Source: Zerene cesonia
Taxonomy: Eukaryota > Arthropoda > Insecta > Lepidoptera > Pieridae
Direction of reading: 5' to 3'
Assembly: GCF_012273895.1 (NCBI RefSeq)
Contig: NW_024045137.1
Span: 558,001 to 622,000, forward strand
Length of the DNA stretch: 64,000 bases
Position numbers and translations under genes: made by a program. A model generated the notes under the pieces. The model saw only the letters and a list, made by a program, of their open reading frames with translations. It searched no databases and was not told the DNA's origin. How positions within the stretch are numbered: the stretch's first letter is position 1; each line of letters starts with the position of its first letter. Shown here piece by piece: positions 1-11,238 of this stretch.

Positions 1-96
1 GATTCGAACCCGTTGCTACGGTTAGGCAAGAAACGCGGGTTCGAATCCCGCCCTGTGATCGAATTTTTTCTATTCTTTCAAAAAATTTCTCATTTA
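1..96 (+). repeat. tRNA-like SINE (family A), 3' fragment
   Basis: Keeps the anticodon-arm-like and T-arm parts (GCGGGTTCGAATCCCGC) and the tail CTATTCTTTCAAAAAATTTC of the elements at 1319 and 28084. Its 5' part is outside the window or lost. Confidence 0.75.
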
Positions 97-130
97 ATTC
101 CCATGTTAAAATCCCATTTATTGCGCACTA

Positions 131-364
131 GCTTTCCGCCCGCGGCTTCGCCCGCGCGAAGTTTGGTTATATCGTTTTCATCTCCCTATTTCAACTCCTT
201 CTACCTTTTTTTTCGCGATAAAAATCATCCTATGTCCTTTCCCAAGTTCAGTTCTACCTTCATACCAAATTACATGAAAATTGGTTCAGTGGTTTAGGCG
301 TGAGGGCGTAACAGACAGACAGACAGACAGAGTTCCTTTCGCATTTATAATATCAGTAGGGATA
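131..364 (+). repeat. Interspersed repeat, family B
   Basis: Starts CTAGCTTTCCGCCCGCGGCT and ends with (GACA)n followed by TTCGCATTTATAATATCAGT. It lies just after the tRNA-like fragment at 1-96. Confidence 0.75.
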
Positions 365-737
365 GAAGTGATTTGAAAACTTAGACATTTACAAAATCCG
401 ATAGATGGCGCTATATTAAAAATGTGACATTTTACATGACAAGTGCTAATTTTCTTTCACCGCAAGCGAATCCGCGGGCGTTAAGCTAGTGTTCCGCAAA
501 TAAGTGATACCCAAATCAAATATAGCAAATGATATGTTAACTCAATATTTGTCTATGGTAACCTTGTAATAGACATATTTATTCTTATAGACATGTTTAT
601 AATATATGACTCACTACGCCGCCCGATATCTGTCCCATTGTGGTCCCTGATAACGTTTTGAGTCCCAACATGAGTATCAGGCGGATAATTAAACTGCACT
701 GTTTAATAAAGAGGCTAGACTCCTAATTAAACAATTT

Positions 738-1080
738 TATTGTGGGAGTCAAGCACGCTTCGGCACGAATTGGGCCAGCTCGCATCGGGGAAGTACCACA
801 CCCCCACAGAAAACCGGCGTGAAATAGTGGCATGCCACTGTGTTTCCTACGGTGAGTGGGGGAGCCGGAGGCCCGTTTCCTTTTCCTCACCCGTCCTAGT
901 CCATTCCTTCTTTCCAGTCGTTAATCCTTTCCTCCTCTCTCTCAATGTCTCCTTTATCCCATAAAAGCGGGCAGCGCATTCGCAGAGGTACTACCTTTGC
1001 GAATGTTTATGGGCGGTGGTGATCGTTTACCATCAGGCGAACCACCAGCTTTTGCCCGTTTTGTTGCCCGCTGCGACATA
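738..1080 (+). repeat. Metulj-like SINE (family D), long copy
   Basis: Includes an upstream segment (AAGCACGCTTCGGCACGAAT ... CAGCTCGCATCGGGGAAGTA) also present in reverse at about 32729-32870. The common core follows, with GCGGGCAGCGCATTCGCAGA and GGCGAACCACCAGCTT. Confidence 0.75.
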
Positions 1081-1305
1081 AGCAAAAAAAAAATAGACAA
1101 TCTTTGACTGCGACGCCCAGTTACATGGTAGCATGCTGTTGGTCGTTTCGTTCGTATTTGAAAGTCTCGATTGAAAGTCTTTGTCTCTGCAAATAGTTCG
1201 AAGGCTAAAGGCTGACATTAGCTACATTTTACCGCAGCGAAACATCCGATTCCAATGAAAATATCCTTTCACCTCACTGGCAAAATCACACGGGTAACAG
1301 CTAGT

Positions 1306-1755
1306 AAAATATTTACTTGAGAAATTTTGAAAGAATAGAAAATTGTATCTTCCATATATTCATTAATGCTAGGCTCTTCGAACTAACACATTTTAATATA
1401 GTTTTTAAATTTAGCACTAATAAAATCTTAACTATTTATAACTAAATTTAAAAAGCCGCGTTCCATCGATACAATATTGTTATCATTGAAATAATGTTTC
1501 GTATTGGTTGTGATGGTTCTTAATCATCTCAATTGATGGCGCTGAGTGCCCCTTAGGCACATGGAACCGAAAGAGTAGAAGAAATTCGATTACTGTGGCG
1601 GGATCACGGGTGGCCGAGAGGCTAGGCGTTGCTACGGTTAGGCAAGAAACGCAGGTTCGAATCCTGCCTCGTGATCAATTTTTTTCTATTCTTTCAAAAT
1701 TTCTCATTTATAAAGCATTTCAATGCTATAAAACTAAAAATTAAAATATTTACTT
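1306..1755 (+). repeat. tRNA-like SINE (family A), complete copy with candidate target site duplication
   Basis: The body at 1319-1742 is flanked by a 13-base direct repeat AAAATATTTACTT (1306-1318 and 1743-1755). Near the ends are 25-base inverted repeats (GAGAAATTTTGAAAGAATAG... and its complement at about 1682-1706). Bases 1602-1676 form a 75-base tRNA-like module. Most of the body from 1342 on is nearly identical to 28084-28486. Confidence 0.75.
1602..1676 (+). other. tRNA-like module inside the SINE (probably not a functional tRNA)
   Basis: 75 bases with a paired acceptor stem (GATCACG with CGTGATC), A-box-like GGTGGCCGAGAGG, a five-pair anticodon-arm-like stem TTGCT/GGCAA around loop ACGGTTA, and a perfect T-arm GCAGGTTCGAATCCTGC. 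The loop has C instead of the universal T before the putative anticodon. The same 75 bases recur at 28344-28418, which argues for a SINE head or an internal Pol III promoter. Confidence 0.6.
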
Positions 1756-1782
1756 AATTAACCATGCATTTATTGTATTCAG

Positions 1783-4588
1783 TTATATGGAATCAATGCC
1801 GCCCTTCATTCGCGTTATCCAACCCTCCGAAATGGCGGAGAGTCTGAAGTACCCCCGCCACGAGTCCTACGTCCCTGGGACGATGCTCTGGGGCATAGTG
1901 TTGTCTGTACCCTGTCTATTGTCTATAGTCGCTTGGGCCGCGTGCAATGACTGTAATGACGCTTTGGAGGTGAGCAACCATAGAGGTTATATATTAGAAT
2001 GTGAGAGAAGGAATTAATGTTTGTAGTCAAAAGGGCATAAGATTTAACGTTTATTACAAAATGTCTCCTTTCTCTAACAAAAATGGTAATGGCAATAAAA
2101 TATTTTTATATTACAATATCAATTTTGTTTTCTATTTAGTTCTGTGTAATATAATAACTTATTTAATGAATACTTCATTTATACTTCATTTTATTTCGAA
2201 TGATAACAACGTGCTTTTTTTAATGGTTTAATTTTATTTTTTTATATTGTATTAATTTTATTTATGCAATGATTTCAGTTCCTTCTCGCGTGGACACTGT
2301 CGCTGGGTATCACTGGCATTTTGACGGACACTGTCAAACTGATTGCGGGTGAGTGTTGCCATATATGTTTTAACCTTTTTTTGTCCCTTTTTTAATAGCT
2401 ACTATGTTTAGGAATTATAAGTCCTTAACTTTTTTTTTTATTATAGACATATCCGTCTGATTTTCTCTACAAAAGTACTCGACTAACGGCTCGACTGATT
2501 TTAACGCGATTCCCTACCATACTGAATAGTTAAAAATATTTAAATTTTAAATTACTATTGGCGGGTGGGTTCTTTTGAAGGCGATAAGCTGATTCGATAC
2601 AATTTTAGAGCTGTTCGTGTGATGGTTACAGAGCTATTGAAATTAAAGTTAACATTCCCCCAAATTTGACTCGATTTTGACAGTTTCAAATTTGACATAG
2701 ATAATAAAGAGGGGAAACAGATAAGTCGGATACGCGACAACTTTTTACTAAAACAACGAATTGCTCTGAATTCTTAATTGCCTTGTATTTGCTCATCTAC
2801 GTAACAAATTTCATTGCAATCGGTTCCGTAGTTTTTGCGTGAAGAAGTAACAAACTTACACATACATCCATCCTTTCGCATTTATAATACATATTAGTAG
2901 GCTTATTACAGTAGGATTTGCTTTTATGTTTATATTAGCATTAAATAATTTGTTTCCAATCATTGACATGGTCAAGGTTTTGAAAGACTGAGTTCAGCCT
3001 GGGACGAATTAGTTCTCTGTATATCTATGGTCTATGGTCTATCTATTCTAGGTCGTCCTAGACCTGACTTCTTCTACCGATGCTTCCCGGACGGGATGGA
3101 AACGGCGGACCTGAAGTGCACCGGCGATATGGCCGATATCATGGAGGGGAGGAAGTCCTTCCCCAGCGGGCATAGTAGTTGTGAGTATACCATCAGGCAG
3201 ACATACATATTTTTTTTGCTGTGTATTTTAAAATGAGCTGTCATATTTTTTAGGTAAGGATTATTAGGGTTCCATACCAATAGGGTTAGTTAGACGTCGC
3301 TGTCCATCTGTCTGTTCGTCTGTCACCAAGCTGTATCTCATGAACCGAGCTTGTTAGAATATTAAGGTAAAGCAACGTTTGCCATTTAACGGGTGACCAT
3401 TCTTTGCAGTCCCTATTTAGAAATTAAAAATGACCTTCAAGACACATAACATCTCGGTCTCCCCGTGACCACGCTCGCTGTAAAGTTTTCGAAACGTCGG
3501 GTTAATAATATAATAAATAAATCGCGTTTAAAATCCGTTAAAAAGTTTTTTAATTTCTAAATGTATAATACTCGCGTAAAATCAAACACATGAAAATACT
3601 AGTTCCTATTTATCTAATATCCCTAAGTATAGCGAGTTCGACTCGAACTTGACCGATTTTCTGTCACCGTCATATCCTATTCAAACGTATTAACTGGATG
3701 ATAAAAAAAAATTACGAATAATTTGTTAAATTAGGCGTCATTTGATGGGTGTTTAAAAATGAAATAGAGGTACCTTAGTAAGTTTTTTGGTAAAGTAAAT
3801 AGTCGTAAAAAACTGCCTGTTCAAAATTTCGAACGAAGCGGGGAGGGGGGTGGTCGTAGCGGATAACTAGCGACTAAACAAACACCATATTCTCGCCAGT
3901 GTCGTTCTGTTCGTTGGGCATCGCGTCCCTATGGATCTGTGGCAGGCTGGGAGTGCTGGCCCGCCGGCGCGGGTCGTCGGTTCGAATCTCCTGCACGCTC
4001 GCCCCGCTGATACTGGCCGGGTGCATCGCTCTGTCGCGGACTTGTGACTACCATCATCATTGGCAGGGTGAGATTCGTCCCTTTTTTTAAACCCACTTTC
4101 AAAAGAGAGGTTCTCATTGCAGTAAACGATAAAAAAATCGAGATTAAGCAACGGTTGGCATGGTCATACATTGGATGGGTGACCAGACATTATAGCAGTC
4201 ATCTACAATTTATTTATACCCTTAGTATACCCAGTATACCCAGCCCGACTCGCACTTTATCGATTTTATTTTGTTACCATTATCCTATACAACCTTATGC
4301 AGTACATAAAATAAGAAACGTTAAATTTAATGTTCCTTATTTGATGTACTACATAGACAATTTCGTCTACTTTCAGATGTCCTAGTGGGTTCGATCCTAG
4401 GCCTCTCCGTGGCTGCCTTCTGTTACCGGCAGTACTACAACCCACTGTCCTCTGACAATTCCGGGATACCTTATATAGTTTCCAGTACAAGCATAGCTAA
4501 ATATTTTAACGGGAAACCCGACATAAGCCCGGTGAAGGAAAAAGAAGAATCGACGCCATTGTTGAAAAAGGAAGACAAGTGGATTTGA
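1783..4588 (+). CDS. Phospholipid phosphatase, PLPP4/5 (PPAPDC1) type; 5' end incomplete
   Basis: Integral membrane lipid phosphatase of the PAP2 superfamily, expected to remove phosphate from diacylglycerol pyrophosphate or phosphatidic acid. Exons 1783-1969, 2279-2348, 3052-3180, 3900-4067 and 4377-4588 join in frame with GT-AG introns. Counted from the ATG at 1787 they give 253 residues. The three catalytic motifs are intact: K81-x6-R88-P89, P122-S-G-H125, and S173-R-x5-H180-x3-D184, the last completed across the final intron. GRPRPDFFYRCFPDG and SRTCDYHHHWQD are hallmarks of PLPP4/5. Membrane segments appear near residues 33-52, 62-84, 128-148 and 158-173. The C-terminal tail is charged. 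The first exon shown begins at a splice acceptor (AG at 1781-1782), and family members have an extra N-terminal membrane segment before MPPF, so an upstream exon is probably outside the window and M1 may be internal. The gene converges on ALG10. Confidence 0.92.
2780..2903 (+). repeat. Interspersed repeat, family C (3' part)
   Basis: Contains ATTTCATTGCAATCGGTTCC, AGTTTTTGCGTGAAG and TTTCGCATTTATAATACATA. It lies in an intron of the phosphatase gene. Confidence 0.65.
3409..3600. repeat. Foldback/MITE-like element (family J)
   Basis: Ends TTTAGAAATTAAA and TTTAATTTCTAAA are inverted; the middle contains CGAAACGTCGGGTTAATAAT and AATCGCGTTTAAAATCCGTT. It is the same element as 38928-39062. Located in an intron of the phosphatase gene. 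Confidence 0.65.
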
Positions 4589-4758
4589 ATTTGGAATGAT
4601 TTTCCATATATGCGGGTATGTGCGGGTTCTGAGTCATAGACAAAAATTCTCGGCTATGAAAAATGATTTAGAATTATTTGTTGCGATACTCACTCGGTCA
4701 TTTGTAGGTTACTACTGAGTCGATAGTGATGAAATTAAATTTGCTGATAGTGCTAAAT

Positions 4759-4764
4759 AATAAA
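4759..4764 (+). terminator. Candidate poly(A) signal of the phosphatase gene
   Basis: AATAAA about 170 bases after the stop codon at 4586-4588. Placement is the only support. Confidence 0.45.
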
Positions 4765-6262
4765 GGTAGGATATTTTTATTTCGAATCATATTTTATTGG
4801 TCATGCTTCATAATAAGACCAAGAACATTTTGGAATTGATTGAATAAGACAGATAAAAGAAGAAAAATATTCAAATGTCATTGATTGATTTTTTTTAATA
4901 TTTTGATAGATTTTTAAATTAAAACAATTGAGGTTATATAATCAATCAATTATAATTGAACATTGGTGAAGTATCTAATGTAATAGTATTTACTGAAATT
5001 AGATCAAGTAGTTTCTATGATAAATGTGAATTGCGATTTTATAAATGTACTTATTTTGTTATTGTTTTTTTTTTTTGATGTGTTTCTATTAAAATGATCA
5101 GGCGGAACTAGGTTCTCGTTTCCTTATATATCATTTAGTTACTTAATTAATTGACTTATTTGGTTAATTGTATGTTGAGCAAAAAGTCTAAAAATTATTC
5201 GAAGAAGTGAAACATGACATCGTTGCTAATAATATAGATTCGAAAGTGTTTTCTCTAGCTTCATCTCCAGATAAAAATCATATCATAAAATCGCCACATT
5301 GCGACGGTAAAAAAATACTAACATTTTTGCATTTATAAATATTACTAAGGATGGTTTGATAGGTATCACTCGAACGATGTTACGGTCAGTCTAAAATAAT
5401 ATTGCCAATGAATAATTTTATAAAATCTTTTATGATGAATACTATTAAAAAGAAAATAAAGGCATCAGAATTTGACTCGTTTTGTAGCTGTGTTACCCAA
5501 TAACTCCGCGGGTTTTCAACCGATGATTCAATTGTTGTCATTTGATGCCATTCATCAGAGTCTGGAGTTATAACTCCCTTACCGGGACGTCGAATTTTTT
5601 TAAAAATAATTTATTTTAATAACTAATAACATAGCATAATTTTAACATTCCTATTTACAATTTTAGAACTTATTTGTAATTGAATTTTGAATTTATTTTT
5701 ATATCTTTGTACCTACCCTTTGAATTGTGATATTTTTTTATTATTTTTAATAATTTTATGTTGCATTCTTTTTATTTTTTAATATTTTATTAACAAGAGT
5801 TCAGATTTTTTGCGGCCATTTTTAAAAAAGTAAGGGGTCAATGAATCGTTTATTGTGTGGAAAGAGATTAATTGAACTTTGTAATGTCACAACTAGAATA
5901 AAATCTATTAAAAATAAATCTAAATTATGGAAAGTTTTTAGTGTTTTGTTCTAAAACTATTTATTACTTACTTGCTTCACGCATGTTGAGTAGTTTGTGA
6001 GGGCTTAAAATTACCCTTTAATTATTAAAAAATTGCTCAATTTATATAAAAACTATTTCTGAGAATTTTATTCATAATACTTTGTTGTTTTTTCGTACTT
6101 AACTACTAATACGATGCTGAATTCTTAATATTTATTAATCCCAAAAACGTTAGAACGTCTCCGAAAATATATGTTCCTACAACTATATCCTTCCATATGT
6201 TATTATTTGTTATGAATTATTTATATTAATAAATTTGATTGTGACTTGCGAAGTGAGGAAGC

Positions 6263-6301
6263 TTACAAAAGGTTCTGGGGGGTAGCTCGAACCTTTTGTA
6301 A
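6263..6301. repeat. Perfect 13-bp inverted repeat with a 13-base G-rich loop
   Basis: TTACAAAAGGTTC at 6263-6275 is the exact reverse complement of GAACCTTTTGTAA at 6289-6301. The loop at 6276-6288 contains six consecutive G. No flanking gene or repeat explains it. Confidence 0.75.
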
Positions 6302-7426
6302 CTAAATCGACCGACTAATCGACAAATAACATACATGCGTTAATTTTTTAAGAATGGCCTGCATGTTGTATTTTTTTTAGATGCTAGATTTTCTTCCTAA
6401 ACGAGTGGCACATGGTGTTCACGAAATGTTACCATATTTAATAATTATTGTAGTTGTGATTTATATTTGTGAAACAAAACAAAATAAATATCGATTTTTA
6501 AATATTCAAATCTTTCATTTTTTAACAATTAATCCTAGAATTTATTTTTACGGGTTTTTGATAGTTGTCGAATCTAGCTAGAGAGATGTTCATAACATAA
6601 TATATATTTAGGACTTTTGTGAACCCGTGAAACCGTAAGTTTGCTTAATAGACATGTTTACAATAATTTTTTTGCACTTGGAAAACTCTTGACGGGTAAA
6701 ATAAAGCTTACCAATGCAAGAAATATCGAAGCCATCTATCCGGTTTTAGAAAACTACTCCCATTTGCTTCAGACGGCGATGTGCTGTAGTCATGATTTAA
6801 TACCGGCCACCTACTGTCACTGTATTTTTTTTATTTGGGAGAATAAAAAAACAAAATAATTCCAAACATTTATCCACAATTCAGTCCTTATTACAATTAA
6901 TCTTACATACATACAATTCTTAAATGCAATTAATTCTAACTTAAGTGACTAGACATTTATTTTTAATAAATGAGCCAAATTTTACAATTGTATTTGATAA
7001 TTTCGATATGTTATAACTATAAAAAATTTTATAGTCTATTTTATTGTTGACCTGTGAATACGCTACAAAATAAATTTGAATATTATCGCACTTATATAAG
7101 AAATATTAAATTATGTTCGACTATATATAATGTTTTATAATGTTACATTTTTAAAAATTAAATTAAATATATAAAGTTTGTACCAAACGCCTTTGTTTAA
7201 GCAAAGAGTCACCAACTGAAGCTGTTGCAGTTTAAATTAAGAACAGAATAATCTATGATTTGTGATATGGCAATAACATAATTATTTATTTTAATTTTAT
7301 TGATGATACAACCAATATAATATGTAAATTAGTAAATGACAATGAATTATAAATGTTAATAAATAATAATATAAATAAAATTATACAGTACAGATACAAA
7401 ATTCATAGCATGCTCTTATATCAAAA

Positions 7427-7432
7427 TTTATT
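7427..7432 (-). terminator. Candidate poly(A) signal of ALG10
   Basis: AATAAA on the minus strand (TTTATT on the plus strand), about 110 bases past the ALG10 stop. Several similar hexamers exist further on in this AT-rich stretch, so the choice is uncertain. Confidence 0.35.
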
Positions 7433-7542
7433 CATTATTCATGCCTGCATGAACTGAATTCACATGAAATCTTTACAAATTTTTCTTTTGAAATGCAAAT
7501 ATTATAACAATTGACACATTTTCGGGAATGTTCTAGATAAAT

Positions 7543-9021
7543 CTACCAGATAATCCGTTGAGGCTGATCGAAATCAACCCATTTAATCTCCTTATTGAAA
7601 AACACATAAAACACGGCAACATTCATTGACAAATACCACAAGAACTCGAAACAGGCAACTTTGTACGACGATTTAGCGAAACGCAACCTAACAATTATAT
7701 ATGGGACTAAAAAGTACCTCACATCTAGTAATTTCTGCAGAGACAAAGTTAAAAACAAAGCGATTGTGTATGGCAATAAAAACGCAACGCAATTCTGGTC
7801 CTTCAAATTATCGTATAAGCTGAACAGGAGGAAAATGTATGCTGGTATCGTTGCATATTTTGCATAATCATATTTGCCAAACCAACGATTCCAAACGTAG
7901 AATGTATAATGTCGATTATCTGCTAATATGTATGGATGAACCAATGTATTAAAATGAACAATGGCTGCAAATAAAACAGCAAAGAACACAACCTTCAGTT
8001 TGTGTCGCATAATCAATTTCAACGTAGACGAAAATTTAGCCAACACATACGGCAACCCGAACACACCGTAGAATAAAAGGAAATACAACATCTGCGGCAA
8101 GTGCAGTGTTGCCTGATGTGCGCTTTTATCACCCACAACGATCGAACCGTTAACATAAACGAAAACCACAAAGCCTAGCAACACCAACGCTTGCTGGAAC
8201 ATCAAAACAAAGTCCGATATTGTTAAAAACTTAAACACATTCACAAAACATGTGCTTACGTGGTATTTTATGGCTATAACAATATCATTCAAGTTATAAT
8301 ACCGTTTTAACTTAGATGAGTCTATGTTATTAGCGATTATGCTCCGACGGATAGCAGATTTATTTAAATACTGGTTACCGTACACCCTAGAACTTCTTAT
8401 GAACAAATCTATCACCCTATGTCCAAGCATCATAGCTATCCACACAACATTTGTCTGCCGAAATAACACACATAGCCCCCCATTTAGAAACACTAGCCAA
8501 TAACTCTTATACACAATGGACATTATAGAGAAAATCAATAACATAAGCAAAGACAATGTATCAGTATAGTATACGAAGGAGAAAAAGTATAGAGGCGGCA
8601 AAATAGCCAAGCTTAATGCCTGTAGAACAATCTTTATCTGACTTCCCGTGTGTCCGTATATGAATTTTAATAGGAAAGCGAAAATTACTAAATTCATACA
8701 TGACGCGATTAAATTTATGAAACGCAAGTTGTATGTGTTACAATCTAGACTGAACACAGATAGAATAGATGAAGCTAGATATAGACCTGGTAATGTTGTT
8801 ATTTTTGGGTCCCATCTTGAGAAGTTTCGCTCGCAGTAAGCAATGCCTTGGGGTATGTGGAATAATTCATCGATTATGATGTCTGATGCTTTATAAACTG
8901 CCTTGAACAGGTGTAATGATGTGTAAAAGTAAACCACTACTGCAGTGATGAGCAGTATGATAAATTTTATTGATATAAACCACATTTTATCTGAAACAAT
9001 GTAGCTATATATATTATCCAC
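7543..9021 (-). CDS. ALG10: Dol-P-Glc:Glc2Man9GlcNAc2-PP-Dol alpha-1,2-glucosyltransferase (ALG10/DIE2 family)
   Basis: ER membrane glycosyltransferase that adds the third, terminal glucose to the dolichol-linked oligosaccharide, using dolichyl-phosphate glucose on the lumenal side. This completes the donor for N-glycosylation. It is a single uninterrupted 492-residue frame, close to the roughly 470 residues usual for the family. The family signatures are present: DELFHIPQ at residues 51-58 in the first lumenal loop (the acidic pair is the likely catalytic feature), WDPKITTLPGLY at 70-81, and LLDVRYFLVPYIIVRL near 431-446. About ten to twelve hydrophobic segments span the protein. The C-terminus ends in QRIIW, matching the conserved family ending (RFMW-like). 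The ATG at 9021 gives a hydrophobic segment at residues 14-36 before the DELFH loop, as expected. Absence of introns is unusual beside the heavily split neighbours but no break is seen. Confidence 0.95.
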   Translation of the reverse strand: MDNIYSYIVSDKMWFISIKFIILLITAVVVYFYTSLHLFKAVYKASDIIIDELFHIPQGIAYCERNFSRWDPKITTLPGLYLASSILSVFSLDCNTYNLRFINLIASCMNLVIFAFLLKFIYGHTGSQIKIVLQALSLAILPPLYFFSFVYYTDTLSLLMLLIFSIMSIVYKSYWLVFLNGGLCVLFRQTNVVWIAMMLGHRVIDLFIRSSRVYGNQYLNKSAIRRSIIANNIDSSKLKRYYNLNDIVIAIKYHVSTCFVNVFKFLTISDFVLMFQQALVLLGFVVFVYVNGSIVVGDKSAHQATLHLPQMLYFLLFYGVFGLPYVLAKFSSTLKLIMRHKLKVVFFAVLFAAIVHFNTLVHPYILADNRHYTFYVWNRWFGKYDYAKYATIPAYIFLLFSLYDNLKDQNCVAFLLPYTIALFLTLSLQKLLDVRYFLVPYIIVRLRFAKSSYKVACFEFLWYLSMNVAVFYVFFNKEIKWVDFDQPQRIIW

Positions 9022-9714
9022 AATAGTATAAGAAATTTATACAAATACAAAGTAGAATTGAGCAATGGCTTGTATTTAATGAAAAAAAATGGCATGGTTG
9101 CGTTATAATCATTTGTTTTAGATAATGAATGACTTAATTATAACATAAAGGGTTATAAATGATTGGGATGCAGTTAGGAAATTGTATAAATCATTACCGA
9201 AACTGTTCCCGCCCATACAGTTACTGGATCGACTATTGAATCGAAAAAGAGTCATAAATTAACGTAAACGTTATAGATACTTACATTAGCATATATATGC
9301 CGAAGAATTAATAACTAATTGTCTTAATTAAAACTTAATCTATGCGATAAATTTGTTAAAACACTGATAACTTACATGACTTTGCGATTTATTATACAAC
9401 TAATATATTGATAGGATAGACTTTCTTCCTGTAGTTGGTAGCTTTATTACGTGGCTTTCGCACTTTAAATTGCCGTATATATATTTTCTTAAATATGCCG
9501 TATTGGAATCTGCTATTTTGTAACACGCTGTTTATTGACTTTATTGATTTATGCCGATTCGCGGCATTTTTTGACATTAACTTTACGCATCTATAAAAGA
9601 TGGAGACAAGGTATTTGATTTTTTTTTTTTTTTTAAATTTAATGGCTTGGTTACGAGACCTTTAAGCCAAGTCTTATTTTTGATGACAAATTTCTTTAAT
9701 TTTATGTATTTTCA
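9022..9714. other. Upstream flank of ALG10, no gene seen
   Basis: AT-rich sequence between the ALG10 start codon and the first assembly gap; it should hold the ALG10 promoter. A 61-codon basic frame on the minus strand (9392-9577) has no recognised family and no splice context. Confidence 0.5.
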
Positions 9715-10714
9715 NNNNNNNNNNNNNNNNNNNNNNNNNNNNNNNNNNNNNNNNNNNNNNNNNNNNNNNNNNNNNNNNNNNNNNNNNNNNNNNNNNNNNN
9801 NNNNNNNNNNNNNNNNNNNNNNNNNNNNNNNNNNNNNNNNNNNNNNNNNNNNNNNNNNNNNNNNNNNNNNNNNNNNNNNNNNNNNNNNNNNNNNNNNNNN
9901 NNNNNNNNNNNNNNNNNNNNNNNNNNNNNNNNNNNNNNNNNNNNNNNNNNNNNNNNNNNNNNNNNNNNNNNNNNNNNNNNNNNNNNNNNNNNNNNNNNNN
10001 NNNNNNNNNNNNNNNNNNNNNNNNNNNNNNNNNNNNNNNNNNNNNNNNNNNNNNNNNNNNNNNNNNNNNNNNNNNNNNNNNNNNNNNNNNNNNNNNNNNN
10101 NNNNNNNNNNNNNNNNNNNNNNNNNNNNNNNNNNNNNNNNNNNNNNNNNNNNNNNNNNNNNNNNNNNNNNNNNNNNNNNNNNNNNNNNNNNNNNNNNNNN
10201 NNNNNNNNNNNNNNNNNNNNNNNNNNNNNNNNNNNNNNNNNNNNNNNNNNNNNNNNNNNNNNNNNNNNNNNNNNNNNNNNNNNNNNNNNNNNNNNNNNNN
10301 NNNNNNNNNNNNNNNNNNNNNNNNNNNNNNNNNNNNNNNNNNNNNNNNNNNNNNNNNNNNNNNNNNNNNNNNNNNNNNNNNNNNNNNNNNNNNNNNNNNN
10401 NNNNNNNNNNNNNNNNNNNNNNNNNNNNNNNNNNNNNNNNNNNNNNNNNNNNNNNNNNNNNNNNNNNNNNNNNNNNNNNNNNNNNNNNNNNNNNNNNNNN
10501 NNNNNNNNNNNNNNNNNNNNNNNNNNNNNNNNNNNNNNNNNNNNNNNNNNNNNNNNNNNNNNNNNNNNNNNNNNNNNNNNNNNNNNNNNNNNNNNNNNNN
10601 NNNNNNNNNNNNNNNNNNNNNNNNNNNNNNNNNNNNNNNNNNNNNNNNNNNNNNNNNNNNNNNNNNNNNNNNNNNNNNNNNNNNNNNNNNNNNNNNNNNN
10701 NNNNNNNNNNNNNN
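9715..10714. other. Assembly gap, exactly 1,000 N
   Basis: Uniform 1,000-base placeholder. Its length, and the order and orientation of the contigs on either side, cannot be trusted from the sequence alone. Confidence 0.98.
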
Positions 10715-10734
10715 TTCCTAGTCCTTTATTTCTC

Positions 10735-10975
10735 ACGTCAATCCTTTCTTATGTCGTTGCAGCCTTTTTCGGACGTCCACCGCTGGACATAGGCCTCCCC
10801 CAGAGGAAGTGGAAATCCTTTCTTAATCCCATTCCATTTTGAGCTCGGCAATCCATTTGTAGAGGCGTAAGGTCTGCAATCGACCTTACGCCTCTCCAAA
10901 TGTCCATGAGCGGTGGTAGCGCTTACCATCCGGCGACCCACCAGCTCCATTGCCGACTATGACATAAATGGGGTC
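10735..10975 (+). repeat. Metulj-like SINE with internal hairpin
   Basis: Contains the family's core (GGGCGGTGGTAGCGCTTACC followed by GGCGACCCACCAGCT in variant form). A 14-bp hairpin at 10861-10895 pairs AGAGGCGTAAGGTC with its reverse complement across a 7-base loop. Related copies are near 738, 20225, 24575, 27695, 32484, 48015 and 61495. Confidence 0.7.
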
Positions 10976-11029
10976 CCACAGGCGTAAATGTTTAAACTCA
11001 AAAAATTGAGTTTAATATTATACAGCTGA

Positions 11030-11168
11030 AGATATTTCAACTTTGTTTCAACGCACTAATCTCAGGAACTACTGGTCCGATTTGAAAAATTCTTTCAGAG
11101 TTAGATAGCCCATTTCTTGAGATAGGCTATAGGCTAAATATGTACCGCGGCGGGGCGGACCGCTAGTG
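11030..11168 (-). repeat. Interspersed repeat, family I ('TCGGACCAGTAGTTCCTGAG')
   Basis: Reverse-oriented copy of a family also seen at 21576-21760, 27165-27255 (reverse) and 48712-48895. It lies in the flank or intron before the first visible three rows-like exon. Confidence 0.65.
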
Positions 11169-11238
11169 TATAATACTCGCGTAAAATCGAGCACAAGAAA
11201 ATACGATGTTACATATATTATTGTATTTTTAATTTCAG

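Larger units (their letters stand above)
4589..7542. other. Convergent intergenic region, AT-rich, no gene seen
   Basis: It lies between the 3' ends of the phosphatase and ALG10 genes. Open frames are short and of low complexity (for example 6381-6581 and 6641-6859), with no recognisable product. The one structured element is a 13-bp hairpin at 6263-6301. Confidence 0.7.

Noticed and set aside
1602..1676. Functional tRNA gene
   Set aside because: Position 33 of the loop is C, the D arm is irregular, and the same sequence recurs inside a larger dispersed repeat.
9392..9577. 61-codon basic frame on the minus strand upstream of ALG10
   Set aside because: No recognisable family, AT-rich composition, and no support beyond being open; chance or a 5' UTR is as likely.
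9647..10792. Open frames running through the 1,000-N gaps (also at 12586-13916, 45067-46133 and 57731-58811)
   Set aside because: They consist of unknown bases; no coding evidence at either edge.
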